Position numbers and translations under genes: made by a program
Part shown: positions 44,506-53,220 of the stretch, piece after piece
Position numbering within the stretch: the stretch's first letter is position 1
Layout: each line of letters starts with the position of its first letter
The notes under the pieces: model-generated
The model's input: the letters and a program-made list of their open reading frames with translations, nothing else
The model's database searches: none
Told to the model about the DNA's origin: nothing
Assembly: GCF_030283205.1 (NCBI RefSeq)
Contig: NZ_JASNWF010000009.1
Span: forward strand, 124,001 to 188,000
Source: Actinomadura opuntiae
GTDB taxonomy: Bacteria > Actinomycetota > Actinomycetes > Streptosporangiales > Streptosporangiaceae
Length of the DNA stretch: 64,000 bases
Reading direction: 5' to 3'

Positions 44506-45390
44506 ATGAGCACAGAACAAAGTCCCGCGCCCGAGACCTCGGTGCCGACCTGCTACCGGCATCCGGGGCGGGAGACCTACGTCCGCTGCACGCGGTGCGA
44601 CCGCTACATCTGCCCCGAGTGCATGCGGGACGCGGCCGTCGGGCACCAGTGCGTCGAATGCGTCGCCGAGGGCAACCGCGGCGCGCGCGCCGCCGCCCCG
44701 CGGCCGGTGCTGGGCGCGCGCGGACCGGTGGCGGCGATGCCGGTCGTCACCTACACGCTGATCGGCCTGTGCGTCCTGATGTACATCGTCGAGCTGGCGT
44801 CGCCGCGGGTCGTCCTCGACCTGGAGATGCTGGGGCTCGGCGTCACCCGCGGGGGCGACCTCGTCGGCGTCGCCGAGGGCGAGTGGTACCGGCTGGTCAG
44901 CACGATGTTCCTGCACGACCGCGACGGCTCGCTCGGCTTCACCCACATCCTGTTCAACATGTGGGCGCTGTACGCGGTGGGGCCGGCGCTGGAGCACGTG
45001 CTCGGCCGCGGGCGCTACCTGGCGCTGTACCTGCTGTCGGGGCTGGGCGGCTCGGTGCTGCTGTACCTGGTCGAGCCGTACGGCGCGGCGGTGGGCGCGT
45101 CCGGCGCCATCTTCGGGCTGTTCGGGGCGTACTTCGTGGTCGGCCGCCGGCTGGGCGCGCCCACCGGGCCGATCCTGTTCCTGCTGGTGATCAACCTGGC
45201 GATCACCTTCTCGGTGAAGGGGATCTCCTGGGAGGGGCACATCGGCGGGCTGGTCGTCGGCGCGCTGATCGCGCTGGCGTACGCGTACGCGCCGGCGGCG
45301 CAGCGGCGGCTGCTCCACATCGGCGTGCCGGTGGTCGTGCTGGTGGCGCTCGCGACCCTGGTGACGGTCAAGACGCTGGCGCTCACCTAG
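44506..45390 (+). CDS. Rhomboid family intramembrane serine protease
   Basis: A 294-residue rhomboid. The N-terminus has a B-box-like zinc motif (CYRHPGRETYVRCTRCDRYICPECM, with a further C-x-x-C near 48) before the membrane domain. The catalytic Ser is in GASGAIFGLFGAY and the His in WEGHIGGLVVGAL, with FTHILFNMWALYAVGP for the L1/WR region. It cleaves membrane proteins within the bilayer; the substrate is unknown. ATG at 44506, 61 bp after ppiA and on the same strand. Confidence 0.9.
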   Translation: MSTEQSPAPETSVPTCYRHPGRETYVRCTRCDRYICPECMRDAAVGHQCVECVAEGNRGARAAAPRPVLGARGPVAAMPVVTYTLIGLCVLMYIVELASPRVVLDLEMLGLGVTRGGDLVGVAEGEWYRLVSTMFLHDRDGSLGFTHILFNMWALYAVGPALEHVLGRGRYLALYLLSGLGGSVLLYLVEPYGAAVGASGAIFGLFGAYFVVGRRLGAPTGPILFLLVINLAITFSVKGISWEGHIGGLVVGALIALAYAYAPAAQRRLLHIGVPVVVLVALATLVTVKTLALT

Positions 45391-45440
45391 CCGGGACGCC
45401 GGCGCTCATCGAGCGGCGCCGGACAGGCTCAGGGCGCGCG

Positions 45441-45477
45441 GAGGCCGCCCGTGCCCCAGGCGGGTGCGGGCGGCTTC
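45441..45477 (+). terminator. Terminator after the rhomboid gene
   Basis: GAGGCCGCCCG (45441-45451) pairs with CGGGCGGCTTC (45467-45477) with one G-U around a 15-base loop, 50 bases past the stop codon. Confidence 0.55.
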
Positions 45478-45564
45478 GCCGTGTCCGGCGCGGTCCCCCG
45501 AAGACCGCTCGGTACCCGCGCCTGTGGAAAACCTGGGGAAAGGCGGGGCCAGAGATCCCCAGCC

Positions 45565-45573
45565 TGTGGATAA
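45565..45573 (-). promoter_or_regulatory. Perfect DnaA box in the crgA 3' region
   Basis: TGTGGATAA (reverse complement of TTATCCACA), preceded by CCTGTGGAAAACC at 45522 and a GGATCTC-type spacer. It lies between convergent rhomboid and crgA, 33 kb from oriC. Confidence 0.5.
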
Positions 45574-45618
45574 CTTGCGTGGATTGACCCGCGCGAAAAG
45601 CGGGTATTCCGAACTGAT

Positions 45619-45876
45619 TCAGCGCCAGCGGGTCGACAGCACCACGCCCAGGATGATCGCCACGAAGCCGATCCCCAGGTTCCAGTTGTGCAGGTCGGAC
45701 ATGAACGGCACGTCGGTGCCGGTGCTGGCCGTCACGTAGAAGACCGCGATCCAGGCCAGCCCGATCAACCACAGCGCCACCATCGTCGGGACCAGCCAGC
45801 GCGGGCTGACCTCCGGCGCCTTCGACTTCTGCGGGGGCGTGTAAACGGCCTTCTTGCGCACTTTGGACTTGGCCAC
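45619..45876 (-). CDS. crgA: Cell division protein CrgA
   Basis: An 85-residue membrane protein with two membrane helices (WLVPTMVALWLIGLAWIAVFYV and LGIGFVAIILGVVLSTRWR). The N-terminus MAKSKVRKKAVYTPPQ, then HNWNLGIGF between helices, is diagnostic. CrgA recruits FtsZ-ring and PBP components and modulates septation in actinobacteria. It is monocistronic on the minus strand, divergent from the DUF881 gene, as in the conserved actinobacterial block. Confidence 0.95.
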   Translation of the reverse strand: MAKSKVRKKAVYTPPQKSKAPEVSPRWLVPTMVALWLIGLAWIAVFYVTASTGTDVPFMSDLHNWNLGIGFVAIILGVVLSTRWR

Positions 45877-45988
45877 GGTGGGATCGTTCTCCTCGGGCGT
45901 CCGGCGGCCGGAGCGCCGGTCCGCGCATGGGTGGTTTGTCGGTTAGCGTAGTCGCTGGTGAGCACCGTCTGATGAACAGCACTGTTTG

Positions 45989-46741
45989 ATGAGGGTACGG
46001 CGTTCGGCGTGGGGAAGCATCATCCCAGTTCTCACGCTCGCCGCGGGAACCCTGTTCGCGGCGAGCGCGAGCACGGCCCGCGGCACGAGCCTGCGCGACC
46101 AGGGCCGCACCCGGGTCACCGACCTGATCGGCGACGAGCAGCGCGGCAGCCGCCGCGAGCGCGCCGAGTACCGGAGGCTGCGCCGCGAGGTCGACGGCCT
46201 GTCCCGCGCCGCCGGGCGCACCGACGCCCGCGTGACGCGGGCCCAGGGCGAGGCCGACGGGCTCGCCCCCGCGGCCGGCTTCACCCCCTACACCGGGCCC
46301 GCCGTCCGCGTCGCGCTGGACGACGCGCCGCAGCCGTCCGGCGACCTGCCGTCCGGCGTCCGCCCCGACGACCTCGTCGTGCACCAGAGCGACGTCCAGG
46401 CCGTGGTGAACGCGCTGTGGGCCGGCGGCGCCCGCGCGATGCAGATCATGGACCAGCGGGTGATCGCGACCAGCGCCGTCCGGTGCGTCGGCAACACCCT
46501 CGTCCTGCAGGGCGTCGTGTACTCCCCGCCGTTCCGGATCACCGCCGCCGGCGACCCCGCCCGGCTGCGCGCCGCGCTCGCCGCGTCCCGCGACGTCGCG
46601 ATCTACCTCAAGTACGTCCGCGCCTACGGGCTCGGCTACTCCGTCCGGACGATCGGCCGCGCGACCCTGCCCGCCTACACGGCCAACGTCACCATGAAGC
46701 ACGCTACGGTGCCGTCGGAGGCGCCGTCCGGGACGCCCTGA
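45989..46741 (+). CDS. DUF881 membrane-anchored protein
   Basis: A 250-residue protein with an N-terminal membrane anchor (SIIPVLTLAAGTLFAAS), a charged coiled coil (about 45-75), and the DUF881 domain: GPAVRVALDDAP, the insertion VHQSDVQAVVNALWAGGARAMQI, then VIATSAVRCVGNTLVLQGVVYSPPFRI. The family is restricted to Gram-positives and is linked to division or sporulation genes; its role is unproven. ATG at 45989 has no visible Shine-Dalgarno. A TTG just upstream is an alternative. Confidence 0.85.
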   Translation: MRVRRSAWGSIIPVLTLAAGTLFAASASTARGTSLRDQGRTRVTDLIGDEQRGSRRERAEYRRLRREVDGLSRAAGRTDARVTRAQGEADGLAPAAGFTPYTGPAVRVALDDAPQPSGDLPSGVRPDDLVVHQSDVQAVVNALWAGGARAMQIMDQRVIATSAVRCVGNTLVLQGVVYSPPFRITAAGDPARLRAALAASRDVAIYLKYVRAYGLGYSVRTIGRATLPAYTANVTMKHATVPSEAPSGTP

Positions 46742-46763
46742 GGCTCGGGAGGGGGGACGCGCG

Positions 46764-47414
46764 GTGCGGATGGTCATCCGTGGCATGGGGGAGCTGTGCA
46801 TCACCGCGGGGATCATCGTGATGCTGTTCGTCACCTACGAGCTCTGGGGGACCGGCCAGTACACCAGCGCGCAGCAGGACGAGCTGGGCCGGCAGATGAT
46901 GAGGTCCTGGCAGGCGCCGTCGCGGGTGACCACCGAGCGGGTGAGCCTCGGCAAGGGCCTGGCGATGATCCGCGTCCCGAAGTTCGGCAGGGGGTACCAC
47001 TTCGTGATCATCGAGGGCGTCACCATCCCCGACCTGCGCAAGGGGCCCGGCCACTACCCCGGCACCGCGCTGCCCGGCCAGGTCGGCAACTTCGTCGTCT
47101 CCGGCCACCGCACGACCTACTCCGCGCCCTTCAACAAGCTGGGCGAGCTCGACCGCGGCGACGAGATCCTCATCGACACCCGCGACCACCAGTACGTCTA
47201 CAAGGTGACCGACCGCAGGATCGTGAAGCCGACCGAGGTGGACGTGACCGCGCCGGTCCCGTTCCATCCCGGGCGCCGGCCCACCGGGCGGATGATCACC
47301 CTCACCACCTGCCACCCCAAGTACTCGGCCGCCAAGCGGATGATCATCTTCGGTGCGCTGGCGTCGGCCGTGCCGCGCGTCCGGTCGTCCGCGCCGTCCG
47401 CAGCCGGAAAGTAG
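46764..47414 (+). CDS. srtE: Class E sortase
   Basis: A 216-residue sortase with one N-terminal membrane helix (GELCITAGIIVMLFVTYEL). The catalytic residues are visible: His in VVSGHRTTYSAPF, Cys in ITLTTCHPKYSAAKRM with the following Arg. The TLTTCHP-x-x-S-A-x-x-R motif is the class E pattern. Such enzymes attach LAXTG-type proteins to the actinobacterial cell wall. No sortase substrate is encoded in this window. GTG at 46764 (GGAGGGG upstream), 22 bp after DUF881; the next small gene follows 8 bp later. Confidence 0.9.
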   Translation: MRMVIRGMGELCITAGIIVMLFVTYELWGTGQYTSAQQDELGRQMMRSWQAPSRVTTERVSLGKGLAMIRVPKFGRGYHFVIIEGVTIPDLRKGPGHYPGTALPGQVGNFVVSGHRTTYSAPFNKLGELDRGDEILIDTRDHQYVYKVTDRRIVKPTEVDVTAPVPFHPGRRPTGRMITLTTCHPKYSAAKRMIIFGALASAVPRVRSSAPSAAGK

Positions 47415-47422
47415 GAGGCACC

Positions 47423-47614
47423 GTGTACGCGTGGCTGTGGCGCCACCTCCCCGGGACCTGGCCCGCCAAGGCTGGCATCGCCGTCGCGATCGTCGCCGTC
47501 CTCGCCGCCGTCCTGTGGTGGGGCGTGTTCCCCTGGTTGGAGCCCAAGGTCCAACTCGACCACGGCGTCGTCGACGGCACCCCGTCGCCCACCTCCACCG
47601 CGAGACCCGGCTGA
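47423..47614 (+). CDS. Small single-pass membrane protein between sortase and amidotransferase
   Basis: A 63-residue protein reading (M)YAWLWRHLPGTWPAKAGIAVA, one membrane helix (AGIAVAIVAVLAAVLWWGVF), then PWLEPKVQLDHGVVDGTPSPTSTA. GTG at 47423 has a perfect AGGAGG seven bases upstream, 8 bp after the sortase, and its TGA overlaps the ATG of the next gene (TGATG). This coupled position favours a real gene. The W-R-x-L-P-G-x-W-x-x-K pattern recurs in small actinobacterial proteins at this spot; function is unknown. Confidence 0.75.
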   Translation: MYAWLWRHLPGTWPAKAGIAVAIVAVLAAVLWWGVFPWLEPKVQLDHGVVDGTPSPTSTARPG

Positions 47615-48237
47615 TGCGCGTCCTCGTCGTGGACAACCGCGACAGCTTCGTCTTCACGATCGTCCAGTACCTGCGGGAGCTCGGCGCCGAGTGCACCGTC
47701 CTGGACCGCGCCGACGCCACCCTCGACGACGCCGCGGCCGCCGACGGCGTGCTCCTCAGCCCCGGCCCCGGCCACCCCGCCGGCACGGGGATCTGCCTCG
47801 ACCTCGTCCGGGCCGCCGGGCGGGCGGGCGTGCCGCTGCTCGGCGTCTGCCTCGGCCACCAGGTGATCGCCCACGTGCACGGCGCCGTGGTGGCGCGCGC
47901 ACCGGAGATCGTGCACGGCTCGACCAGCCCCATCGGGCACGACGGCGCCGGCGTGTTCGCCGGCCTGCCCGACCCGTTCCCCGCCACCCGCTACCACTCG
48001 CTCGCCGTCGACCCCGCCACCGTGCCCCGCGGCGTCCTGGACGTCACCGCCCGCACCCCCGACGGCGTCGTGATGGGGCTGCGGCACCGCGTCCACCCGG
48101 TGGAGGGGATCCAGTTCCACCCCGAGTCGATCCTGTCCACCGGCGGCCACCGGCTGCTCCGGAACTGGCTCGCCGCCTGCGAAGCCGCCGCTGACCTGCG
48201 CGTTCGCCGCGCGGTGGGGCGTTCGCCGGATTCGTGA
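47614..48237 (+). CDS. Class I glutamine amidotransferase (PabA/TrpG type)
   Basis: A 207-residue GATase1 domain. VLVVDNRDSFVFTIVQYL starts it; the nucleophile Cys lies in LLGVCLGHQVIAH, and the His-Glu pair in EGIQFHPESI. It would supply ammonia to anthranilate or aminodeoxychorismate synthase. No synthase gene lies nearby, but a trpG-like gene next to pknB is a conserved feature of actinobacteria. ATG at 47614 overlaps the previous stop by one base. It sits upstream of a convergent kinase operon. Confidence 0.9.
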   Translation: MRVLVVDNRDSFVFTIVQYLRELGAECTVLDRADATLDDAAAADGVLLSPGPGHPAGTGICLDLVRAAGRAGVPLLGVCLGHQVIAHVHGAVVARAPEIVHGSTSPIGHDGAGVFAGLPDPFPATRYHSLAVDPATVPRGVLDVTARTPDGVVMGLRHRVHPVEGIQFHPESILSTGGHRLLRNWLAACEAAADLRVRRAVGRSPDS

Positions 48238-48291
48238 GAAAAATTCGGTTGAAATCCGTAACGTCCGGGACGCCCCAGCCGAAGACCTATC

Positions 48292-48330
48292 GAGGGCTTC
48301 CGCCATTGCCCCCGAGTGGCGGAGGCCCTC
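48292..48330 (+). terminator. Terminator of the sortase-amidotransferase unit
   Basis: GAGGGCTTCCGCCA (48292-48305) pairs with TGGCGGAGGCCCTC (48317-48330), a 14-bp stem with one G-U, 11-base loop, followed by TCCTAT. It lies 55 bases past the amidotransferase stop. Confidence 0.75.
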
Positions 48331-48398
48331 TCCTATGCCCGGACCCGGATCGCCCACGCGAACCGGCCCGCCGACGCCGACCAGCCCGCCCATACCAA

Positions 48399-48430
48399 AG
48401 GGCCCGCCCCTCCGACGGAGGAACGGGCCC
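48399..48430 (-). terminator. Terminator of the pknB operon
   Basis: GGGCCCG/CGGGCCC stem extended by CCTCCG/CGGAGG across a short loop. On the minus strand it is followed by CTTT, so it suits the end of the fhaA-to-pknB unit. The interval 48238-48452 otherwise shows no gene. Confidence 0.65.
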
Positions 48431-48452
48431 CTGCTTCTGCCGCGGTCGCCGG

Positions 48453-50270
48453 TCAGCCGCCGCCGGGGTTCGGGAACCCGGTCGGCCACTGCGGGTTCGG
48501 CGAGGACCCGGTCGGGTTCGGCGTCGGCGACGGCTTCTGCGCCACGAAGATCGTCACCGTCTCGCCGGGCGCCACCGTCGCGTCCTGGCCGGGCGTCTGG
48601 TCGTAGACCAGGCCGGTCGCGACCTGCTTGTCCGGCGGCGGGGTGCCCTCCTGCACCTTGCACTCCAGGCCGAGGGCCTTCAGCTTGGCGCAGGCGGCCC
48701 GCTTGCTGTTGTTGAACAGCGCCGGCACCTTCACGCTGCTCGGGCCGTTCGACACGACCAGCTTCACGGTCGCGCCCTTCTTGACCTTCTCGCCCGGCTG
48801 CGGGTCGGAGCTGATCACGCTGAGCCGCGGGACGCTGTCGCTGGTCTGCAGCGTGTGCTCGACCTCGAAGCCCTTCTCCTTGAGCAGGCTCTTGGCCACC
48901 GAGTACGGCTTGCCGGTCACGTCCGGGACCTCGACCTGCGGCGGCGGCTTGTCGCCCTTGGAGACCACCAGCGCCACCGACGAGCCCTTGGCCAGCTCCT
49001 TGCCGGGCGCCGGGTCGGTGCTGATGACGTAGCCGTCCTTGACGTCGCTGTTGTACTGCTCGGTCACCGTGCCGACCTTCAGGCCGGCCTTGGTGAGCTG
49101 CGCGGTGGCGTCGTTCCTGGACACGTTCACGATGCCGGTCGGGACCGCGACCTTGTCCTCGCCGCCGCCCCCGCTCATCATCAGGCCGACGAGCGCGGCG
49201 CCGCCGATGAACACGACGGCGAGCGCGATCCACAGCGCGGCCTTCTTGCCCGCGCCGCCGCGGCGCTCGCCGTCCTCGTCGTACTGGACGGGCGGCAGGT
49301 TGTAGCCGTCGTCCATCGGCCGCTGCACCTGCGTGTGCTGCGGCGGGCCGCCCGGGTAGCCGCCCATCATCTGGGTGCCCTGCGGCTGCGCGCCCATCAG
49401 CATCGTGGACGCGGCCGTCGAGGCGACCGGCTGGCCCTGCAGGACGCGCTGGATCTCCTGCCGGAACTCCGTCGCGTTCTGGTAGCGGTGGTCGGGGTCC
49501 TTCGCCATCGCCTTCAGGACGATCGCGTCGGCCCACTGCGGGATGTTCGGATCGACCTGCGACGGCGGGACCGGCTCCTCCCGGACGTGCTGGTAGGCGA
49601 TCGCGACCGGGGAGTCGCCGGTGAACGGCGGCTGGCCGGTGAGCAGCTCGTACAGCACGCAGCCGGTGGAGTAGATGTCGCTGCGGGCGTCCACCCGCTT
49701 GGCCTGCGCCTGCTCGGGCGACAGGTACTGCGCGGTGCCGATCACCTGCGCGGTCTGCGTCATCGTGGCGGCCGAGTCGGCCATGGCCCGGGCGATGCCG
49801 AAGTCCATGACCTTGACCTCGTGCTGCCGGGTGAGCATCACGTTGGCGGGCTTGATGTCGCGGTGCACGATCCCGCCGCGGTGGCTGTAGTCCAGCGCGC
49901 GCAGGATCCCGTCGGTGATCTCCAGGGCCTTCTCCGGGAGCAGCGCGCGGTTCTCCCGCAGCAGGTCGCGCAGCGTGCTCCCGTCGACGTACTCCATCAC
50001 GATGTAGGGGATCGGGGTGTCGCCGATCATGTCCTCGCCGGTGTCGTACACCGCGATGACCGAGGGGTGGTTCAGCGACGCGGCCGACTGGGCCTCGCGC
50101 CGGAACCGGGCCTGGAACGTGGGGTCGCGCGCCAGGTCCGAGCGCAGGGTCTTGACCGCGACCACGCGATCCAGACGCAGGTCACGGGCACGGTAGACCT
50201 CGGCCATGCCGCCACGCCCGATCACCGTGTCGAGCTCGTAGCGGCCGCCGAGCAGCCGAGGTTGACTCAT
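48453..50270 (-). CDS. pknB: Serine/threonine kinase PknB with PASTA repeats
   Basis: A 605-residue receptor kinase. The kinase domain has GRGGMAEVYRARD (Gly loop), VAVKTLR, HRDIKPANVML and DFGIARA. One membrane helix follows near residue 335 (ALWIALAVVFIGGAALVG), then three extracellular PASTA units (each about 65 residues, with VPDVTGK or VPALFNN starts). PASTA binds muropeptides or lipid II, linking wall state to phosphorylation of wall and division proteins. It ends in a Pro-rich tail (PTPNPTGSSPNPQWP). ATG at 50270 is 22 bp after pknA. Confidence 0.95.
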   Translation of the reverse strand: MSQPRLLGGRYELDTVIGRGGMAEVYRARDLRLDRVVAVKTLRSDLARDPTFQARFRREAQSAASLNHPSVIAVYDTGEDMIGDTPIPYIVMEYVDGSTLRDLLRENRALLPEKALEITDGILRALDYSHRGGIVHRDIKPANVMLTRQHEVKVMDFGIARAMADSAATMTQTAQVIGTAQYLSPEQAQAKRVDARSDIYSTGCVLYELLTGQPPFTGDSPVAIAYQHVREEPVPPSQVDPNIPQWADAIVLKAMAKDPDHRYQNATEFRQEIQRVLQGQPVASTAASTMLMGAQPQGTQMMGGYPGGPPQHTQVQRPMDDGYNLPPVQYDEDGERRGGAGKKAALWIALAVVFIGGAALVGLMMSGGGGEDKVAVPTGIVNVSRNDATAQLTKAGLKVGTVTEQYNSDVKDGYVISTDPAPGKELAKGSSVALVVSKGDKPPPQVEVPDVTGKPYSVAKSLLKEKGFEVEHTLQTSDSVPRLSVISSDPQPGEKVKKGATVKLVVSNGPSSVKVPALFNNSKRAACAKLKALGLECKVQEGTPPPDKQVATGLVYDQTPGQDATVAPGETVTIFVAQKPSPTPNPTGSSPNPQWPTGFPNPGGG

Positions 50271-50292
50271 ATGTGCACTTTCCCTCGTACGT

Positions 50293-51726
50293 CTACACCT
50301 TGTGGTCCGAACTTAGCTCCCCGCTCCCCGTGGGCGAGGGATCCGGGCTCGGAGTTGACGGAGTCGTGGTGGTCGCCGTCGGTGTCGGCTCAGGGGCGGT
50401 GGGAGTCGCCCGGGACGGTTTCGTGGTCGGCTTGTGTGTAGGGGACGCGCGGTGGTTCCGTGGCGTTGACGGACGGATCCTATGCGTCCGGTGCGGGCCG
50501 GTGACGGCCGGTCCGGGGGTCGGCGTCCGGCGCGCGGACGGGTTCGCGGGACGGGTGGCCGGGACGTCGACGCTGTCGCCGCCGACCGGGCTCGTGACCG
50601 GGGCCTGCGGCGCGTCGTCGCGCCGGTCATGGGCCGAACCGGACGCGCCCCGCCACAGCGAGCCGGCGACGACGGCTCCCACCACCAGCAGCACGGCGGC
50701 GACCGAGGTGAACGCCAGTGCCGTGCGCCGTTGCCCGGTCACTGTCCCGCTCGTGAGGTTATCCGCCGCACCGGATGCGTCAAATCCCGGCAAATCGGGT
50801 GATCTCCGAGCGGCGCCCTCAGCGGCGGGTGCCGTCCGCAGCGGCGCCGCCAGCGGGTCGACCACCGTCGGGCGCTCCGCCCTCCTGCCGTCGCGCGCCC
50901 GGCGGCCCGTGCTCAGCGACCGGCGGATCGCCAGCGCCTGGTCGGCGACCGCCGTCGCCCCGGCCGGACGGTCCGCCGGATGCTTCGCCAGCATCCGCAT
51001 GACCAGCGCCCGCGCCGGCTCCGGCACCCGCGTCGGCAGCTCCGGCGGCGCGTCCCGGACGTGCTTGAGCGCCACCTCCACCGGCGTCTGCCCGTCGAAC
51101 GGCGGCTGCCCCGTCAGGCACTCGTAGGCCACCACGCCCAGCGAGTACAGGTCCGCGGCCGTGGTGATCTCGCCCGCCGACGCCTGCTCCGGCGAGATGT
51201 AGTGCGCCGTCCCCATGACCATCCCGGTCTGGGTCTGCGACGCCGCCGCCAGCCGCCGCGCGATCCCGAAGTCGGTGATCTTCAGGGTGCCGTCCGGCGA
51301 CACCATCAGGTTCGCCGGCTTGACGTCGCGGTGCACGATCCCCGCCTCGTGCGCCACCGCCAGCGCCCGGCCCGCCTGCACCAGCAGGTCCAGGACCGCC
51401 TCCACCGGCAGCCCGCCGTCGCGCGCGAGGATCTCGTCCAGCGGCTCGCCCGGCACCAGCTCCATCACCAGGAACGTCCGGCCGTGCTGCTCGCCGAAGT
51501 CGAACACCTGCGCGATCCCGCCGTGCGCCAGGCCCGCCGCGAACCGCGCCTCCGACTCGAACCGGCCGCGCGCCGACACGTCCGCGCCGAGCTCCAGCCG
51601 CAGCAGCTTCACCGCCACCGGACGGCCGAGCGACTCGTCGCGGGCCCGCCAGACCTCGCCCATCCCCCCGGTGGCCAGCCGCTCCAGCAGCCGGTACCGG
51701 TCGTTCAGGACGAGGCCCGCGCTCAC
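50293..51726 (-). CDS. pknA: Serine/threonine kinase PknA
   Basis: A 477-residue kinase with ATGGMGEVWRARD, VAVKLLR, HRDVKPANLMV and DFGIARRL motifs, then a linker, one membrane helix near residue 345 (LAFTSVAAVLLVVGAVVAGSLW), and a Pro/Thr-rich extracellular tail lacking PASTA. PknA partners PknB in controlling growth and shape. GTG at 51726 overlaps the pbpA stop (GTGA). The tail of about 110 residues (RPSTPRNHRASPTHKP to TTTTPSTPSPDPSPTG) looks glycosylatable or wall-spanning. Confidence 0.93.
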   Translation of the reverse strand: MSAGLVLNDRYRLLERLATGGMGEVWRARDESLGRPVAVKLLRLELGADVSARGRFESEARFAAGLAHGGIAQVFDFGEQHGRTFLVMELVPGEPLDEILARDGGLPVEAVLDLLVQAGRALAVAHEAGIVHRDVKPANLMVSPDGTLKITDFGIARRLAAASQTQTGMVMGTAHYISPEQASAGEITTAADLYSLGVVAYECLTGQPPFDGQTPVEVALKHVRDAPPELPTRVPEPARALVMRMLAKHPADRPAGATAVADQALAIRRSLSTGRRARDGRRAERPTVVDPLAAPLRTAPAAEGAARRSPDLPGFDASGAADNLTSGTVTGQRRTALAFTSVAAVLLVVGAVVAGSLWRGASGSAHDRRDDAPQAPVTSPVGGDSVDVPATRPANPSARRTPTPGPAVTGPHRTHRIRPSTPRNHRASPTHKPTTKPSRATPTAPEPTPTATTTTPSTPSPDPSPTGSGELSSDHKV

Positions 51727-53210
51727 TTCTTCAGCACCTGGCGCATGATCGCCGCCGCGATCGGGCCGGCGCCGGACGCGCCGAAGCCGTCGCCCTCGGT
51801 CATCACCGCGAACCCGTACCGCGGGTTGTCGGCCGGGGCGAACCCGACGAACCAGCGCGCGTTCGGGATGCCGGGGCCCTGCTCCGCCGTACCGGTCTTG
51901 CCGGCGACGTTCATGCCCTGCAGGTTCTTCGCGGTGCCGGCCTGCACGACCGCGCGCATCATGTCCTCGAACTGGGACGCCTGGTCGCCCGACAGCGGCT
52001 GGCTGAACTCCTTCGGCGAGGCGCTGTACAGCTCGCTCTGGTCCTTCGCCCGCACGGTGCTCACGAGGTAGGGGTTCATCAGCTTGCCGCCGTTCACGAT
52101 CGCCGAGGCGACCATCGCCATCTGCAGCGGCGTGGCCCGCACGTTCTCCTGCCCGATGCCGGACCGCGCCGTCGCGTCCCGGCCGGTGTGCTGCTTCTTG
52201 CCGTCGGCGTCGGTGTAGTCCACCGGCACGTCGCTCTCGGCCGCGGGCATCATCGGCTCGATCTTGACCGACTTGCCGAACCCGTACTCCGCGGCGCCCT
52301 TGTTGAGCCGCTCGATGCCGAGCTGCAGCGCCAGCCGCGCGAACGAGGTGTTGCAGGACTCGGCGAACGCGCCCTTCATCGGCGCCCGGCCGCCGCAGGA
52401 CCCGCTGTCGCTGTCGTTCGGCAGGTTCGTCCCCGACTCGGGCAGCGTCAGCGGCGAGGTGTCCAGCGTCGTCTGGTCGTTCATGCCGAGCTGGTTCATC
52501 GCGGCCGTCGCCGTCACCGTCTTGAACGTCGACCCGGGCGGGAACGTCTGGCTCAGCGCGTTGTCGTTCAGCGGCCGGATCACGCCGCTGCCCTTCTCCA
52601 GCTGCTCCAGCCGCTTGGTCCCCTTGTCGCCGGCCTGCGGCGCCACCTCGTTCGGGTCGTAGGACGGCCACGACGCCGCCACCTGCACCGCGCCCGTCTT
52701 GGCGTCGATCACCACGGCGCCGCCGCGACGGCCCGGCGCCGTCTTGTCCTTCAGCTGCTCGTACGCCGTCCGCTGCGCCTGCGGGTTGATCGTCAGCTCC
52801 AGGTTCGCGCCCTCGGGCTTCTTGCCGATGAACGTGTCGAACCAGTGCTGGTTGGCGATCCGCTTGTCCTTGCCGCCGAGCAGCGCGTTGTAGGCCCGCT
52901 CGACCTGCGTGGCGTTGCCGTTCCCGCCGAAGTACCCGGTGATCGGCGCGAAGACCGGGCCGTCCTTGTAGCTGCGGCCGTACTTCGGGGTGTCCTTGTG
53001 CGTCTCGATGGAGGTCACCAGCACCTCGCCGCCCGCGGAGATCTGCCCGCGCGGCGAGTTGAACAGGTCCTGGTACTGCCGCGCGTTGTGCGGGTCGGTG
53101 CGCAGGCTCTCCGCCTGGCTGCCCTGGACGTAGTTCACCTGCGCCATCAGCCCGAAGAACAGCAACATCCCGAAGACGGCCACCCACCGGATCGGCTTGT
53201 CCATGTTCAT
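51723..53210 (-). CDS. pbpA: Penicillin-binding protein PbpA (class B transpeptidase)
   Basis: A 495-residue class B PBP with an N-terminal membrane anchor (MDKPIRWVAVFGMLLFFGLM). The transpeptidase motifs are QTFPPGSTFKTVTA (SxxK), the SxN equivalent CNTSFA, and NVAGKTGTAEQG (KTG). It cross-links peptidoglycan and pairs with the SEDS protein RodA encoded directly upstream (13 bp gap, 10 bases between stop and start). The C-terminal 40 residues end GAGPIAAAIMRQVLKK. Confidence 0.95.
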   Translation of the reverse strand: MNMDKPIRWVAVFGMLLFFGLMAQVNYVQGSQAESLRTDPHNARQYQDLFNSPRGQISAGGEVLVTSIETHKDTPKYGRSYKDGPVFAPITGYFGGNGNATQVERAYNALLGGKDKRIANQHWFDTFIGKKPEGANLELTINPQAQRTAYEQLKDKTAPGRRGGAVVIDAKTGAVQVAASWPSYDPNEVAPQAGDKGTKRLEQLEKGSGVIRPLNDNALSQTFPPGSTFKTVTATAAMNQLGMNDQTTLDTSPLTLPESGTNLPNDSDSGSCGGRAPMKGAFAESCNTSFARLALQLGIERLNKGAAEYGFGKSVKIEPMMPAAESDVPVDYTDADGKKQHTGRDATARSGIGQENVRATPLQMAMVASAIVNGGKLMNPYLVSTVRAKDQSELYSASPKEFSQPLSGDQASQFEDMMRAVVQAGTAKNLQGMNVAGKTGTAEQGPGIPNARWFVGFAPADNPRYGFAVMTEGDGFGASGAGPIAAAIMRQVLKK

Positions 53211-53220
53211 GCGGGAGAGA

